This document shows positions 8,861 to 18,300 of a stretch of 64,000 nt of DNA, one piece after another. The translations under genes and the position numbers were made by a program. Position 1 is the first letter of the stretch, and every line of letters begins with the position of its first letter. This DNA is from SR-FBR-E99 sp963732365 (GTDB lineage: Bacteria; Bacteroidota; Bacteroidia; Bacteroidales; VadinHA17): the NCBI GenBank assembly GCA_963732365.1, contig CAVSZC010000005.1, positions 930,001-994,000 of the forward strand. The letters are read 5' to 3'. The notes under the pieces are model-generated. The model worked only from the letters and a program-made list of their open reading frames with translations, was not told the DNA's origin and searched no databases.

Positions 8861-8868
8861 CAAAAATA
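8861..8868 (-). promoter_or_regulatory. Candidate carB -7 element (TATTTTTG on minus strand)
   Basis: The plus strand reads CAAAAATA, i.e. TATTTTTG in the carB direction, a full match to TAnnTTTG. It predicts a leader of about 10 nt before the carB ATG at 8843 and supports the shorter start. No well-spaced -33 box is evident. Confidence 0.4.
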
Positions 8869-8889
8869 CAACAATTTGCCATCAAAAGA

Positions 8890-8918
8890 TTTGTATTAAA
8901 GAAAAATGTATAAATTTG
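8890..8918 (+). promoter_or_regulatory. Candidate argR promoter (TTTG-N17-TAAATTTG)
   Basis: TTTG at 8890-8893 and TAAATTTG at 8911-8918 match the Bacteroidetes -33/-7 consensus with a slightly short spacer. The -7 element lies inside the first of two ARG-box-like sequences, as expected if ArgR blocks its own transcription. Confidence 0.45.
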
Positions 8919-8941
8919 CATTTTAAATGAATAAAAATACA
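8907..8941 (+). promoter_or_regulatory. Tandem ARG-box-like operators between carB and argR
   Basis: TGTATAAATTTGCA (8907-8920) and TGAATAAAAATACA (8928-8941) each resemble the ArgR operator TGAAT-wwww-ATTCA; the second differs at only one position. Their starts are 21 bp apart, the centre-to-centre spacing of paired ARG boxes in E. coli. The second box ends 2 bp before the argR ATG. ArgR binding here could control argR-argG-argH and, across the short divergent region, carB. Confidence 0.5.
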
Positions 8942-8943
8942 AT

Positions 8944-9420
8944 ATGAACAGAGCATCACGACTGATCCTTATCGAGAAACTCGTATCGGAGAATGTCATT
9001 TCCTCGCAGGAGGAGCTGCTTGGACTTATGGAGGGCGCAGGGAAAGAGTGCACGCAGGCGACACTCTCCCGCGATTTAAGGCAGCTGGGTATAAGCAGGG
9101 GCTTTGACGACAGAGGCGGGTACCGCTACCTTCTTCCGCGCAAAAGAGAACAGGCATCTGAGATAATACCCGGACATGCAAAAGAGGCGGTCATGGGGAT
9201 GATATGGGCGAGAGGCATGCTCCTCATCAGCACCCACCCCGGATTTGCATCTGCGGTGGCGATAAAGATTGACCGTGCCGCAAGGTACGAGATAGCAGGG
9301 ACAGTGGCAGGAGATGACACAATTCTCCTGATACCAAGGGACAATGTGAGCAACGACGCTGTTGAAGAGTGTCTCAGCCTGATTTTAAACAGTAATAATG
9401 AGAAAAAGAGAAAAAGATGA
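8944..9420 (+). CDS. argR: Arginine repressor ArgR
   Basis: This 158-residue arginine-sensing regulator binds ARG boxes as a hexamer when arginine is high. The N-terminal winged-helix domain (residues 1-70) has the family signature CTQATLSRDLRQLGI. The C-terminal oligomerisation/arginine-binding domain carries GTVAGDDTILLIPRD near residues 118-132, with the GDD that contacts arginine. It overlaps argG by four bases (ATGA), implying translational coupling, and it diverges from carB. Two ARG-box-like sites lie directly upstream, so autoregulation is likely. Confidence 0.95.
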   Translation: MNRASRLILIEKLVSENVISSQEELLGLMEGAGKECTQATLSRDLRQLGISRGFDDRGGYRYLLPRKREQASEIIPGHAKEAVMGMIWARGMLLISTHPGFASAVAIKIDRAARYEIAGTVAGDDTILLIPRDNVSNDAVEECLSLILNSNNEKKRKR

Positions 9421-10670
9421 AAAAAGTAATGCTGGCATATTCGGGAGGGCTTGATACCTCCGTAATACTTAAGTGGCTGATAAACAAAGGATACGATGTT
9501 ATTGCTTACGTTGCTGACGTCGGTCAGGACGAAGATTATGAGGCGGTGCAGCAGAAGGCTCTGGCTATAGGTGCCTCAAAAGTGATCATTGAGGATCTCA
9601 GGAGGGAGTTTGTCACTGAATATATATTCAAGGCCATCAAGGCCAACGCCGTATATGAGGATCGTTACCTCCTCGGCACTGCCCTTGCCCGTCCTCTCAT
9701 TGCCCGTAAGCAGATTGAAGCTGCCATTGAATACGGGGCTGACTATGTGGCGCACGGGGCAACAGGAAAGGGGAATGACCAGGTGCGCTTCGAGCTGACC
9801 TACTATGCGCTCAAGCCTGACATAAAGGTCATTTCACCATGGAAGGACCCTGAGTTCCTTTCGCAGTTTCAGGGCCGTTCTGACATGATCAGGTACGCTG
9901 CAGGTCACCGTATTCCGGTCAAGGCATCCATCTCCAAACCCTACAGCGAGGATGACAACCTGATGCATATCAGCCATGAGGCAGGTATCCTTGAAGACCC
10001 TCTCTATTTTGCCGGCAAGGATATCCTTCAGAAAATGGTGATGCCGATGGATGCACCTGACAGGGAGACGCACATATCTGTCACCTTCCGCGACGGTATT
10101 CCGGTAAAGGTCACTAACAGGGATGACGGAACCGTTAATACCGACCCGCTTGAGCTGTTCACATATCTAAACAGGATAGGCGGCCAGAACGGCATCGGCC
10201 TGCTTGACATGGTTGAGAACAGGTATGTAGGCATCAAGTCGAGGGGTATATATGAGACCCCCGGTGCAACGATACTTCATGCCGCACACAAGGACATAGA
10301 GGGTATTGCCATGGACCGCGAGGTGATGCGTCTGCGCAACATGCTCGCCCCTGTCTTCGCCGAGCTGGTCTACAACGGCTTCTGGTTCTCACCTGAGATG
10401 GAGTTCCTGCAGGCGGCAATGGACAAGAGCCAGGAGGTGATTGACGGTGTTGTTCACATGTTGCTCTACAAGGGCAACATCATCATTGAAGGACGTGAGT
10501 CGCCATCGTCATTATATAATAAGGAGTTGTCAAGCATGGACATCGAGGGAGGATTCAATCAGACCGACAGCCTCGGGTTCATACGCATCAACGCTATCCG
10601 CCTGATGGCACATCATGCCATCATGGAGGCAAACAGGAAAAAAGCGCCGAATAATGCATTTGTGGGATAA
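9417..10670 (+). CDS. argG: Argininosuccinate synthase
   Basis: This 417-residue enzyme condenses citrulline and aspartate with ATP to argininosuccinate, the penultimate step of arginine synthesis. It begins with the PP-loop MLAYSGGLDTSV (residues 5-16). Family motifs include HGATGKGNDQVRFE (~118-131), the aspartate/citrulline-contacting region, and SISKPYSEDDNLMH (~173-186). It is slightly longer than the usual ~400. It begins inside the end of argR (ATGA overlap) and ends 17 nt inside argH, so argR-argG-argH form one tightly packed operon. Confidence 0.97.
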   Translation: MKKVMLAYSGGLDTSVILKWLINKGYDVIAYVADVGQDEDYEAVQQKALAIGASKVIIEDLRREFVTEYIFKAIKANAVYEDRYLLGTALARPLIARKQIEAAIEYGADYVAHGATGKGNDQVRFELTYYALKPDIKVISPWKDPEFLSQFQGRSDMIRYAAGHRIPVKASISKPYSEDDNLMHISHEAGILEDPLYFAGKDILQKMVMPMDAPDRETHISVTFRDGIPVKVTNRDDGTVNTDPLELFTYLNRIGGQNGIGLLDMVENRYVGIKSRGIYETPGATILHAAHKDIEGIAMDREVMRLRNMLAPVFAELVYNGFWFSPEMEFLQAAMDKSQEVIDGVVHMLLYKGNIIIEGRESPSSLYNKELSSMDIEGGFNQTDSLGFIRINAIRLMAHHAIMEANRKKAPNNAFVG

Positions 10671-11997
10671 GGGTGGCCAGACCCGGGAATCGCTGATAAG
10701 CTTCACCTGCGACCGCGACAGGGTTTATGATGCGAGGCTGGCCCCGTACGATATCGTGGGCTCAATGGCTCATGCCACGATGCTCGGGAGATGCGGAATA
10801 ATCACTGATGAGGAAAGGGCAGAGCTTATTAAGGGTCTTTCCGCACTCTTTGCCGAGGCTGAACAAGGGTTACTTAAGGTAGAAACGGAGTTTGAAGACA
10901 TCCACTCAATGGTGGAGTTTCGTCTCCGTGCCCTCGCAGGGGAGGCAGCCGGGAAGCTTCATACAGGAAGGTCACGCAACGACCAGGTGCTGACCGATCT
11001 TCACCTGTTCATACGTCACCGGTCATACCTTATGGCCCGCGAACTTAAGAATCTGGCAAATACATTCCTGGATCTCAGTGAGAAGCATAAGGAGGACCTT
11101 ATGCCTGGCTTCACCCACATGCAGGCGGCGATGGTCAGCTCTTTCGGATTATGGTTTGCCTCGTTTGCCGAGAGCCTCTGTGATGACCTTCATGTTCTTT
11201 CTTGTGCTGCAGCCCTGGCAGATGCCTGTCCCCTGGGAACGGCAGCCGGGTATGGCACCTCCCTGCCCGTCGACAGGGAGCTGACGGCCTCGCTGCTTGG
11301 CTTTCAGAGGCTGATAGTCACATCGCCCTATGCCCAGATGAGTCGCGGGCGGACTGAACGGCATCTGGCGGGCGCGATAGCTTCTGTCGCGAACACTATA
11401 GGGAGGTTCGCCTCGGATGTGATCCTGTTCATGTCTCCCGGTTACGGGTTTGTTTACGTCTCAGACGACCTTACAACCGGCTCGTCAATAATGCCGCACA
11501 AGAAGAACCCTGATCTTTTTGAGCTGATAAGAGCCAGGTGCAACAGGCTGCAGGCTGTTCCCGGTGAGGTGACGCTCATTACTGCCGGACTCCCTCCGGG
11601 ATATAACCGCGACTTCCAGGAACTTAAGGCAATCATATTTGATGCATTCGATGAGACTGATGAGCTGGTGACCGCCATCGGCATCGCTGCGGCCGGACTG
11701 GTCATAAGAAAGGATATTATGAGCGATGCGGGATATAATGATGTCTTCTCTGTTGAAGAGGCTAACAGGATGACAATGAGAGGGGTCCCGTTCAGGGAAG
11801 CGTACAGGGCAGTTGCATCAAGGGCAGGGTCGGGTGATTTTAAAAAAACCAGTCCGGCCGATTATTCTCATATCGGCAGCATAGGAAATACGGGAATAAA
11901 CCTCATTCGCCTCCGTATTGAAAAGATAATGGAAGGGTTTAAACCGGGTTCATCGCCCGGGGAATTATTTGATACAATAAAAACAGATCGTAATTAA
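10654..11997 (+). CDS. argH: Argininosuccinate lyase
   Basis: This 447-residue enzyme splits argininosuccinate into arginine and fumarate. The fumarase/aspartase superfamily signature GSSIMPHKKNPD is at about residues 277-288, and HTGRSRNDQV is near 104-113. The start MHLWDKGGQ at 10654 is chosen over an in-frame ATG at 10615 because homologues begin with the LW segment and the longer form would run 56 nt into argG. It overlaps argG by 17 nt. It is convergent with carA, and a palindromic element separates the two stop codons. Confidence 0.96.
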   Translation: MHLWDKGGQTRESLISFTCDRDRVYDARLAPYDIVGSMAHATMLGRCGIITDEERAELIKGLSALFAEAEQGLLKVETEFEDIHSMVEFRLRALAGEAAGKLHTGRSRNDQVLTDLHLFIRHRSYLMARELKNLANTFLDLSEKHKEDLMPGFTHMQAAMVSSFGLWFASFAESLCDDLHVLSCAAALADACPLGTAAGYGTSLPVDRELTASLLGFQRLIVTSPYAQMSRGRTERHLAGAIASVANTIGRFASDVILFMSPGYGFVYVSDDLTTGSSIMPHKKNPDLFELIRARCNRLQAVPGEVTLITAGLPPGYNRDFQELKAIIFDAFDETDELVTAIGIAAAGLVIRKDIMSDAGYNDVFSVEEANRMTMRGVPFREAYRAVASRAGSGDFKKTSPADYSHIGSIGNTGINLIRLRIEKIMEGFKPGSSPGELFDTIKTDRN

Positions 11998-12001
11998 TGA
12001 A

Positions 12002-12031
12002 TGTAGAGACGCTGCATGCAACGTCTCTACA
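12002..12031. repeat. 30-bp palindrome (TGTAGAGACG arms) between argH and carA
   Basis: Arms TGTAGAGACG (12002-12011) and CGTCTCTACA (12022-12031) pair perfectly around the self-complementary core TGCATGCA (12013-12020); only bases 12012/12021 fail to pair. It lies between convergent genes and contains the carA stop codon (12027-12029). It could fold as a hairpin in both transcripts. The sequence resembles interspersed palindromes I recall from other bacterial genomes, a recollection rather than a search result. Confidence 0.85.
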
Positions 12032-13109
12032 GAGATTTGGCGATATTATCAATAAACACGTCGAACAGGAAATCGGTGTCTGTCGGGCCGCCGGATGCCT
12101 CAGGGTGGAATTGTGTTGAGAAGAATGGCCTGGAGACATGCTTCATCCCTTCGTTGGTGTTGTCATTGACGTTGATGAACAGAGGCTCCCAGCCTGCCGG
12201 GAGGGTGTTGTTGTTTACAGCGAACCCGTGGTTCTGCGATGTGATGTATGCCCTGTCGGTGCCCACCATCTGTACCGGCTGGTTGTGACTCCGGTGTCCG
12301 TAACGCAGCTTATAGGTATCTGCACCGGCGGCAAGGGCCATCAGCTGGTTTCCGAGACAGATGCCGAAGATGGGCTTGTCACCGTCAAGTGACTTCCTGA
12401 TATTGTCAATCGCCGCACGGCACATCTTCGGATCACCCGGACCGTTAGAAAGGAACAGTCCGTCATATTCTTCACTGCTGTAGTCATAATCCCACGGCAC
12501 CCTAATTATTGTAGTATCTCTCTTCATCAGGTTGCGGATGATGTTGTACTTCACTCCGCAGTCAACAAGTACAATCCGGTACCTTCCGGTTCCGTAGACC
12601 TGTCTGGTGCCGGTGCTGACCTCAGCAACAAGGTTAACTTTGTTGGGGTCATAGAATTCTGTTTCCGTGCCGTCAGGCTCTACCTTGCCGAGCATTGCCC
12701 CCTTCTCGCGTATCCTTTTTGTCAGCGCCCTCGTGTCAATGCCGTATATCCCTGGCACATTGCTCTTCTTCAGCCACTCATCGAGGCTTTGAATGGCATT
12801 CCAGTGGCTGTATTCGAATGAGTAATCCGAAACAATTAATGCTGAAATATGCACCCCTGAAGATTCATAAAAGAGATAGAGATCATCCTGTTCGCTCTTT
12901 CCCGGCGCCCCGTAATTACCTACAAGCGGATAGGTCAGGCAGAGCACCTGGCCCCTGTAGGAGGGGTCAGTGAGACTCTCAGGATAGCCTGTCATGGCGG
13001 TATTGAATACCACCTCACCGGCTGCCGCCACCTGTGCCCCGAATGACCAGCCCCTGTATACGGTACCGTCCTCAAGGGTAAGTTTGACACTTATTCTCTT
13101 TTCTGTCAT
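12027..13109 (-). CDS. carA: Carbamoyl-phosphate synthase small subunit (glutaminase)
   Basis: This 360-residue amidotransferase subunit releases ammonia from glutamine for CarB. The N-terminal domain contains LTDPSYRGQVLCLTYPLVGNYG (in part; ~residues 47-68). The class I glutaminase triad is present: nucleophile Cys in GICLGNQ (~247-253) and His/Glu in QFHPEASGGP (~333-342). It is transcribed toward argH, away from carB, and starts 4 bp after the PatB-like aminotransferase stop, so those two are cotranscribed. The stop codon lies within a palindromic repeat. Confidence 0.96.
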   Translation of the reverse strand: MTEKRISVKLTLEDGTVYRGWSFGAQVAAAGEVVFNTAMTGYPESLTDPSYRGQVLCLTYPLVGNYGAPGKSEQDDLYLFYESSGVHISALIVSDYSFEYSHWNAIQSLDEWLKKSNVPGIYGIDTRALTKRIREKGAMLGKVEPDGTETEFYDPNKVNLVAEVSTGTRQVYGTGRYRIVLVDCGVKYNIIRNLMKRDTTIIRVPWDYDYSSEEYDGLFLSNGPGDPKMCRAAIDNIRKSLDGDKPIFGICLGNQLMALAAGADTYKLRYGHRSHNQPVQMVGTDRAYITSQNHGFAVNNNTLPAGWEPLFINVNDNTNEGMKHVSRPFFSTQFHPEASGGPTDTDFLFDVFIDNIAKSL

Positions 13110-13113
13110 CTTC

Positions 13114-14280
13114 TTAGCCGTTTATTGCGATCTCAATCTGTTTCAGTGCCTTATCAACAACCGACGCGGGGCATGCTACGTTCATCCTCATAAATCCTTC
13201 ACCTCCGGGACCGAAGAGCGATCCCTCGTTCATCCCCACCCCTGCCTTCTCAATGAAGAACCTGTGGAGAACCTTCCCGCTCATTCCCATCTGCCGGCAG
13301 TCGAGCCATATCATGTAGGTAGCCTCAGGAGTGACCGGCTTTATCACCGGAACATGTTCACTGCAGTAAGTGACTACTCTGTCAACGTTGCCCTGAATAT
13401 AGACCAGCAGGTCATTGAGCCACTCATGGCCGTGAGTATATGCTGCCTCCGATGCCACGTTGCCAAAGATGTTTCCCAGGTGAAGATGAAGCCCTTCAAG
13501 CACGTTCCTGTATTTCTCCCTCAGGGTGGCATCAGGTATTATCATTGATGACGTTGAGAGCCCGGCAAGGTTGAAGGTCTTGCTTGGTGCCATGCATGTC
13601 ACGGTTATTGATGCTGCCTTCTCGGACAGGGAGGCGACAGGTATGTGCCTGTTGCCGGGAAGGATAAGATCAGAGTGTATTTCGTCAGAAAGGATTACTA
13701 TTCCTTTTTCGTAACAGATATCAACCAGCCGTTCGAGCTCAGCTCTCCTCCATACCCGGCCAACCGGATTATGAGGATTGGAGATGATAATCATCCTGGT
13801 TGCCGGAGTGATCATTTTTTCAAGGCCATCGAAGTCCATCACCCATCCGTCAGGTGTCTCCATCAGGCTGTTGTACAGCAGTCGTCTGCCATGATCCTTA
13901 ACTGCGCCGTGAAATGGAGTATATACCGGTGGCTGGATGATTATTTCGGAGTCGTGGTCTGTGTATGCAAGCGTGCATATATTGAGAGCAGGGACCACTC
14001 CCGGGCTGAATTCAATCCAGTCGCGCCTGACAGCCCAGCCATGCCTCGCGCCGATCCAATTAATCAGTGCATCAAAATAAGGTTCGGGCCTGAACGAGTA
14101 CCCCAGTATTTCATGCTTCAGTCTTCCTGAAATTGCATCAATCACAAATGAGGGCGTCCTGAAGTCCATGTCTGCCACCCACATCGGGATCAGATCGGAT
14201 CTTCCGAAGATCTTTTCTCTCCAGTCGTATTTAATGCTGTTGCTGTTTTCCCGGTTGATTTCCTCGTCAAAGTTCCACAT
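13114..14280 (-). CDS. PatB/MalY-family PLP-dependent aminotransferase / C-S lyase
   Basis: This 388-residue fold-type I PLP enzyme of the MalY/PatB group typically has cystathionine beta-lyase activity and would make homocysteine for methionine synthesis. The PLP lysine is in APSKTFNLAGL (~residues 229-239). Other conserved features are PVYTPFHGAV (~117-126), the NPHNPVGRVW loop (~168-177) and LSDEIHSDLI (~197-206). It lies 4 bp upstream of carA. The role is inferred from the family; aminotransferase activity on another substrate is possible. Confidence 0.85.
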   Translation of the reverse strand: MWNFDEEINRENSNSIKYDWREKIFGRSDLIPMWVADMDFRTPSFVIDAISGRLKHEILGYSFRPEPYFDALINWIGARHGWAVRRDWIEFSPGVVPALNICTLAYTDHDSEIIIQPPVYTPFHGAVKDHGRRLLYNSLMETPDGWVMDFDGLEKMITPATRMIIISNPHNPVGRVWRRAELERLVDICYEKGIVILSDEIHSDLILPGNRHIPVASLSEKAASITVTCMAPSKTFNLAGLSTSSMIIPDATLREKYRNVLEGLHLHLGNIFGNVASEAAYTHGHEWLNDLLVYIQGNVDRVVTYCSEHVPVIKPVTPEATYMIWLDCRQMGMSGKVLHRFFIEKAGVGMNEGSLFGPGGEGFMRMNVACPASVVDKALKQIEIAING

Positions 14281-14307
14281 TCAGGGTCTGTCTGTTTGTC
14301 CGGGATG

Positions 14308-14315
14308 CAAATATA
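14308..14315 (-). promoter_or_regulatory. Candidate patB-like/carA -7 element (TATATTTG on minus strand)
   Basis: The plus strand CAAATATA reads TATATTTG toward the aminotransferase gene, 28 bp before its ATG. A TTG-type -33 element is possible at 14332-14334 (spacer 16, shorter than usual). Confidence 0.4.
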
Positions 14316-14470
14316 TGGAAAATAGTATGAACAACGCCGGACCCCTTGCTGTTTATCTTCAGTGGGTCAGATGGCAGGTCTTTTTCCAAAATATATTCTC
14401 AAATATGTTAACTTGGAAAATTAATTGTTTTAATTTTACAAATCTAAATAAAGGCACAAAAAGCAGATTT

Positions 14471-15292
14471 ATGAAAAAGAGTTACACAAAGATCCTGGTT
14501 GCTGCAATGATAGTTGCGGCTGCCGGTATGTACTCCTGCAAGAACAGGGGTGAATCAAAAAAGCAACCTGAGTCTAACATAATTGAGAAGGAGATCCTTG
14601 AGGACAAGCTGGAAGAGAATGTTTATCCGCTTCCTACTTCGGCCGAGGTCATCAAGCAGCTTAGTGACCTTGATCTGGGTTATATACTTGGTGTAACCAA
14701 TCCGTCATATAATGCAAAGAAGTACGTTACCAGCTACAGCAGGTCAGTGAATCTGGGGGTTTACGGTGCCGATCTCAGCTATGTGACGGTTTATAACATG
14801 CAGCAGGATGTGATCAATTATCTGGATGCTATGCGTATCCTGGCGAATGACCTGAATCTTGCGAAGATCTATGATGAGACACTTTATGAAAAGATCAGGA
14901 ATAATTTTGACGACAGGGATACGCTTGTAACCATTCTTACCGATGTTTTTGACCGCACATATGCATACATGGTTGACGCCGGTCAGGCAAATATTGCCAT
15001 GCTTATGATCGGAGGTGCCTGGCTTGAAGGGATGTATCTTACCCTCGCCGTGTCCGAGTCAGGAGCACATCTGACGGGCTTCGAGCAGGTACTTATTGAT
15101 CAGAAAAAATCTTTTGATATGTTCCTCGAGATTGCCAAGCCTCACGCTGATGATGCCCTTGTAGTCAAGATGATGCAGGATCTTAAGCCTATCAATGATA
15201 TCTATGCGACACTCAGCACCAGCCTCACGATGCAGAATATCGAAGACCTTAAGCGGGCTGTCGGCGTGGTCAGGGCAGAGATGGTAAAGTAA
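14471..15292 (+). CDS. Putative lipoprotein of unknown function, partner of the ABC fusion
   Basis: This 273-residue protein has a lipoprotein signal peptide: MKKSYTKILVAAMIVAAAGMYSC, with Cys 23 as the likely lipidated residue, followed by a charged, low-complexity linker (residues 24-48). The mature part looks all-helical, with no catalytic motif I recognise. The frame is open upstream to 14168, but the ATG at 14471 is chosen because it gives the signal peptide. A strong terminator lies 18 bp after its stop, and the ABC gene starts right after that terminator, so the two are probably functionally linked. I do not recognise a named family. Confidence 0.8.
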   Translation: MKKSYTKILVAAMIVAAAGMYSCKNRGESKKQPESNIIEKEILEDKLEENVYPLPTSAEVIKQLSDLDLGYILGVTNPSYNAKKYVTSYSRSVNLGVYGADLSYVTVYNMQQDVINYLDAMRILANDLNLAKIYDETLYEKIRNNFDDRDTLVTILTDVFDRTYAYMVDAGQANIAMLMIGGAWLEGMYLTLAVSESGAHLTGFEQVLIDQKKSFDMFLEIAKPHADDALVVKMMQDLKPINDIYATLSTSLTMQNIEDLKRAVGVVRAEMVK

Positions 15293-15310
15293 TTTCAATC
15301 AACTCTTTTC

Positions 15311-15341
15311 AGACCGCAAAAAACATTTGCGGTCTTTTTTT
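15311..15341 (+). terminator. Rho-independent terminator after the lipoprotein gene
   Basis: A perfect 10-bp stem, AGACCGCAAA (15311-15320) with TTTGCGGTCT (15326-15335), a 5-nt loop, and a T tract to 15341. The next gene's ATG is at 15348, only 7 nt further on, so that gene is either read through this terminator or transcribed from a start inside it. Confidence 0.9.
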
Positions 15342-15347
15342 AAGACA

Positions 15348-18300
15348 ATGAGGGAATCAGTATTACATGCACTGATACATATTTTTGCCATTATCTCTAC
15401 TGTCAATCCGGGAGGAGTGACATCCAGAGGCAAAAAGATACTTCGCAGTTACCTGCGACGGTATCTCAATCAGGAGCTTGAAGCCGAATACTTCAAGCTT
15501 TATGAGAACAATCTCCATTTTTATGAGCGTGAGCTCAAGTCAGTGGATGAGGGAGAACTCTCGGATGAAAACTCCCTGATTACATTCCAGATCACAAACA
15601 TCTGCAGGCAGATCAAGAAAGGGCTCTTCATCGAGGAGAGGATGATAGTCTTCCTGCAGCTTCTTGAGTTTGTTTACGAAGACGGCTCTATTTCAGAGCA
15701 GGAGTCTTCTATTGTAGATATCGTAGCCCGTACTTTCAACATCTCACAGGAAGAGACTACGAATGCTTCAGCCTTCATGCTCGGAATGAGGTTTGACAAG
15801 GTAAATCCTGACCGTCTTCTTGCCATTGAGGGTGACGACAATATCGGGGGGCCTGCCTCAAGGTATGCCAACTACCACGAATGGCACCATATGGTCGTCA
15901 GGGGTCTTAAAGGCACTATCTATGTGCTCTACATCGAGAGCTCAGGCCATCTACTTTTCATGTATGAAGGCAACGCAGCACTCCACTTCAAGGGCCGTAA
16001 TGTAGTACCGCTGAGACCATACCTCCTTGATCCTGGGGTTAATATCCGGGGGGCAGGCATGTCTCCTCTCTATTATACCGCGATATACCGCAAGTTCATC
16101 AAGGGGCAGTTCAGCGAAGACATCCTCTTCGAAGGACAAAATATTGAGTTCCATTTCAAGGGTTCAGATAACGGTGTTCAGCCGCTCAGCTTCAGTGTCA
16201 AGTCAGGAAACCTGGTTGGAATAATGGGGGGCAGCGGCGTTGGGAAGAGCACCCTGCTCAACATCCTCAACGGGAAGCTGACTCCTGAGAGCGGCTCAGT
16301 TTATATCAACGGATATGACCTCCACACAGAACCAGAAGCACTTACCGGCCTCATTGGGTATGTCCCGCAGGATGACCTCCTTATTGAGGAGCTGACCGTA
16401 TACCAGAACCTCTATTATAACGCCAAGCTTACGTTTGGAGGCTATGACATAAAACAGCTCGATGAAGTTGTCGTTGCCGTACTGAAACAGCTCGATCTCT
16501 TTGAGATCAGGGACCTGCTTGTTGGCGATCCGCTGAATAAGAAGATAAGCGGAGGACAGCGAAAAAGACTGAACATAGGGCTTGAGCTGATGCGTGAACC
16601 GGCGGTGCTCTTTGCCGATGAGCCTACCTCAGGCCTCTCCTCTCATGATTCGGAGAAGGTGATGGAGCTGCTGAAGGACCAGGCAACAAAGGGGAGGCTT
16701 GTCTACGTGATCATACACCAGCCCTCCTCCAATATCCTGAAGATGTTTGACAGGCTCTGGGTGCTTGACAAGGGGGGGTATATGATATATGACGGTGACC
16801 CCGTAGAGGCGATAGTTTATTTCAAGACCGAAACATCACAGGCAAACGCAGCAGAGAGCGAATGCCCTACCTGCGGTAACGTTGAGACTGACGAAATACT
16901 TCAGATTGTTGAGGCGAAGCTGGTTGACAACAGCGGCAACAAGGGGTCCGAGCGACAGGTATCTCCGGTTGAATGGTATCACAGGTACAGGCAGAAGATG
17001 GAGCCCGCCATAAGCGGCAGGCCCGAGATGAAACCGCTGCCTCCGAGCAATTTCAAGGTTCCTGACAAGCTGAAACAGGCTCGTACATTTGTGAAGAGAG
17101 ACCTTGTAAGAAAATTTGCCGACAGGCAGTACCTTATTATCAACCTCCTTGAGCCACCGCTGCTGGCCTTTATACTGGGCTATTTTTCAAAATATGTGAC
17201 TGACGGGGTATACCTCTTCTCTGAAAACAAAAACTACCCGGTGTTTCTCTTTATGAGTGTCGTCGTAGCCCTTTTCCTTGGTCTGACTGTGAGCGCGGAA
17301 GAGATATTCAAGGACAGAAAGATACTCGAAAGGGAGAAATACCTTAATATCAGCCGCTGGAGTTATCTGCAGTCAAAGATTACTCTCCTTTTCGGCCTGT
17401 CAGCCGTGCAAACACTCATGTATGTGGTTGTAGCACAGTACATCCTTGATGTTGAGGGGATGATGTGGCGGCACTGGCTGATCCTCTTTACCACCTCATG
17501 CTTCGGAAATATGACCGGTCTGAATATTTCAGCCGGGATGAAATCAGTGATTAACATTTATATCCTCATTCCGCTCATCCTGGTTCCCCAGCTGCTTCTC
17601 GGAGGGGCCATGATAAGATATGATGACCTGCATGAGACCATGACGAGAAAGATTTATGTCCCTGTCATCGGAGACCTCATGACAACAAGATGGTCATATG
17701 AGGCAATGGCTGTTGAACAATTTCGTTCAAGCAGTTACATGAAGCCATACTTCAATAATGAGGTTAACATAAGCAGATATGACTGGCAGTCTGCATTCCT
17801 GATACCGGAGCTAAAAAAGAAGAGTAATGAATGTTTCTATGCCTGGGACAAACCCGATCTCAGTGAAGCGTATGACAATAATCTCAGGAAGCTGACATGG
17901 CATATAACCAAGCTCAGTGAAGAGGAGGGTTTCGACTCATCCCCGGTAGTGAATCTTTTAGGAAAGAAACCCTATGATGCCGATAAATACCATTTTGTGG
18001 GAAACTATCTTGATTCTCTTCAGAAGGTGATCAGGGCGAAATATATCCATTATACCAGGGTCAAGGACCAGATAACCGACAGTCTTACAAGGGCCATGGG
18101 AAGGGATGAGCTGGTAAGGGTGCGTGAGACCACCCACAATGAAGAACTGGCAGACCTGGTCCTTAACCGGCTGGTTCTGAAGAAGACTTATGAGACCAGG
18201 AGCCGGATCATCCAGAAGTCTGATCCGGTACTTATGGAGCCCGGGTCAAACTATGGCAGGGCTCATTTCTATGCACCGTTCAAGATGCTGGGTAACTGGC

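Noticed and set aside
8844..9053. N-terminal extension of carB to 9053
   Set aside because: The extra ~70 residues are unlike the family, run through the argR promoter and operator region, and a -7 element supports the start at 8843.
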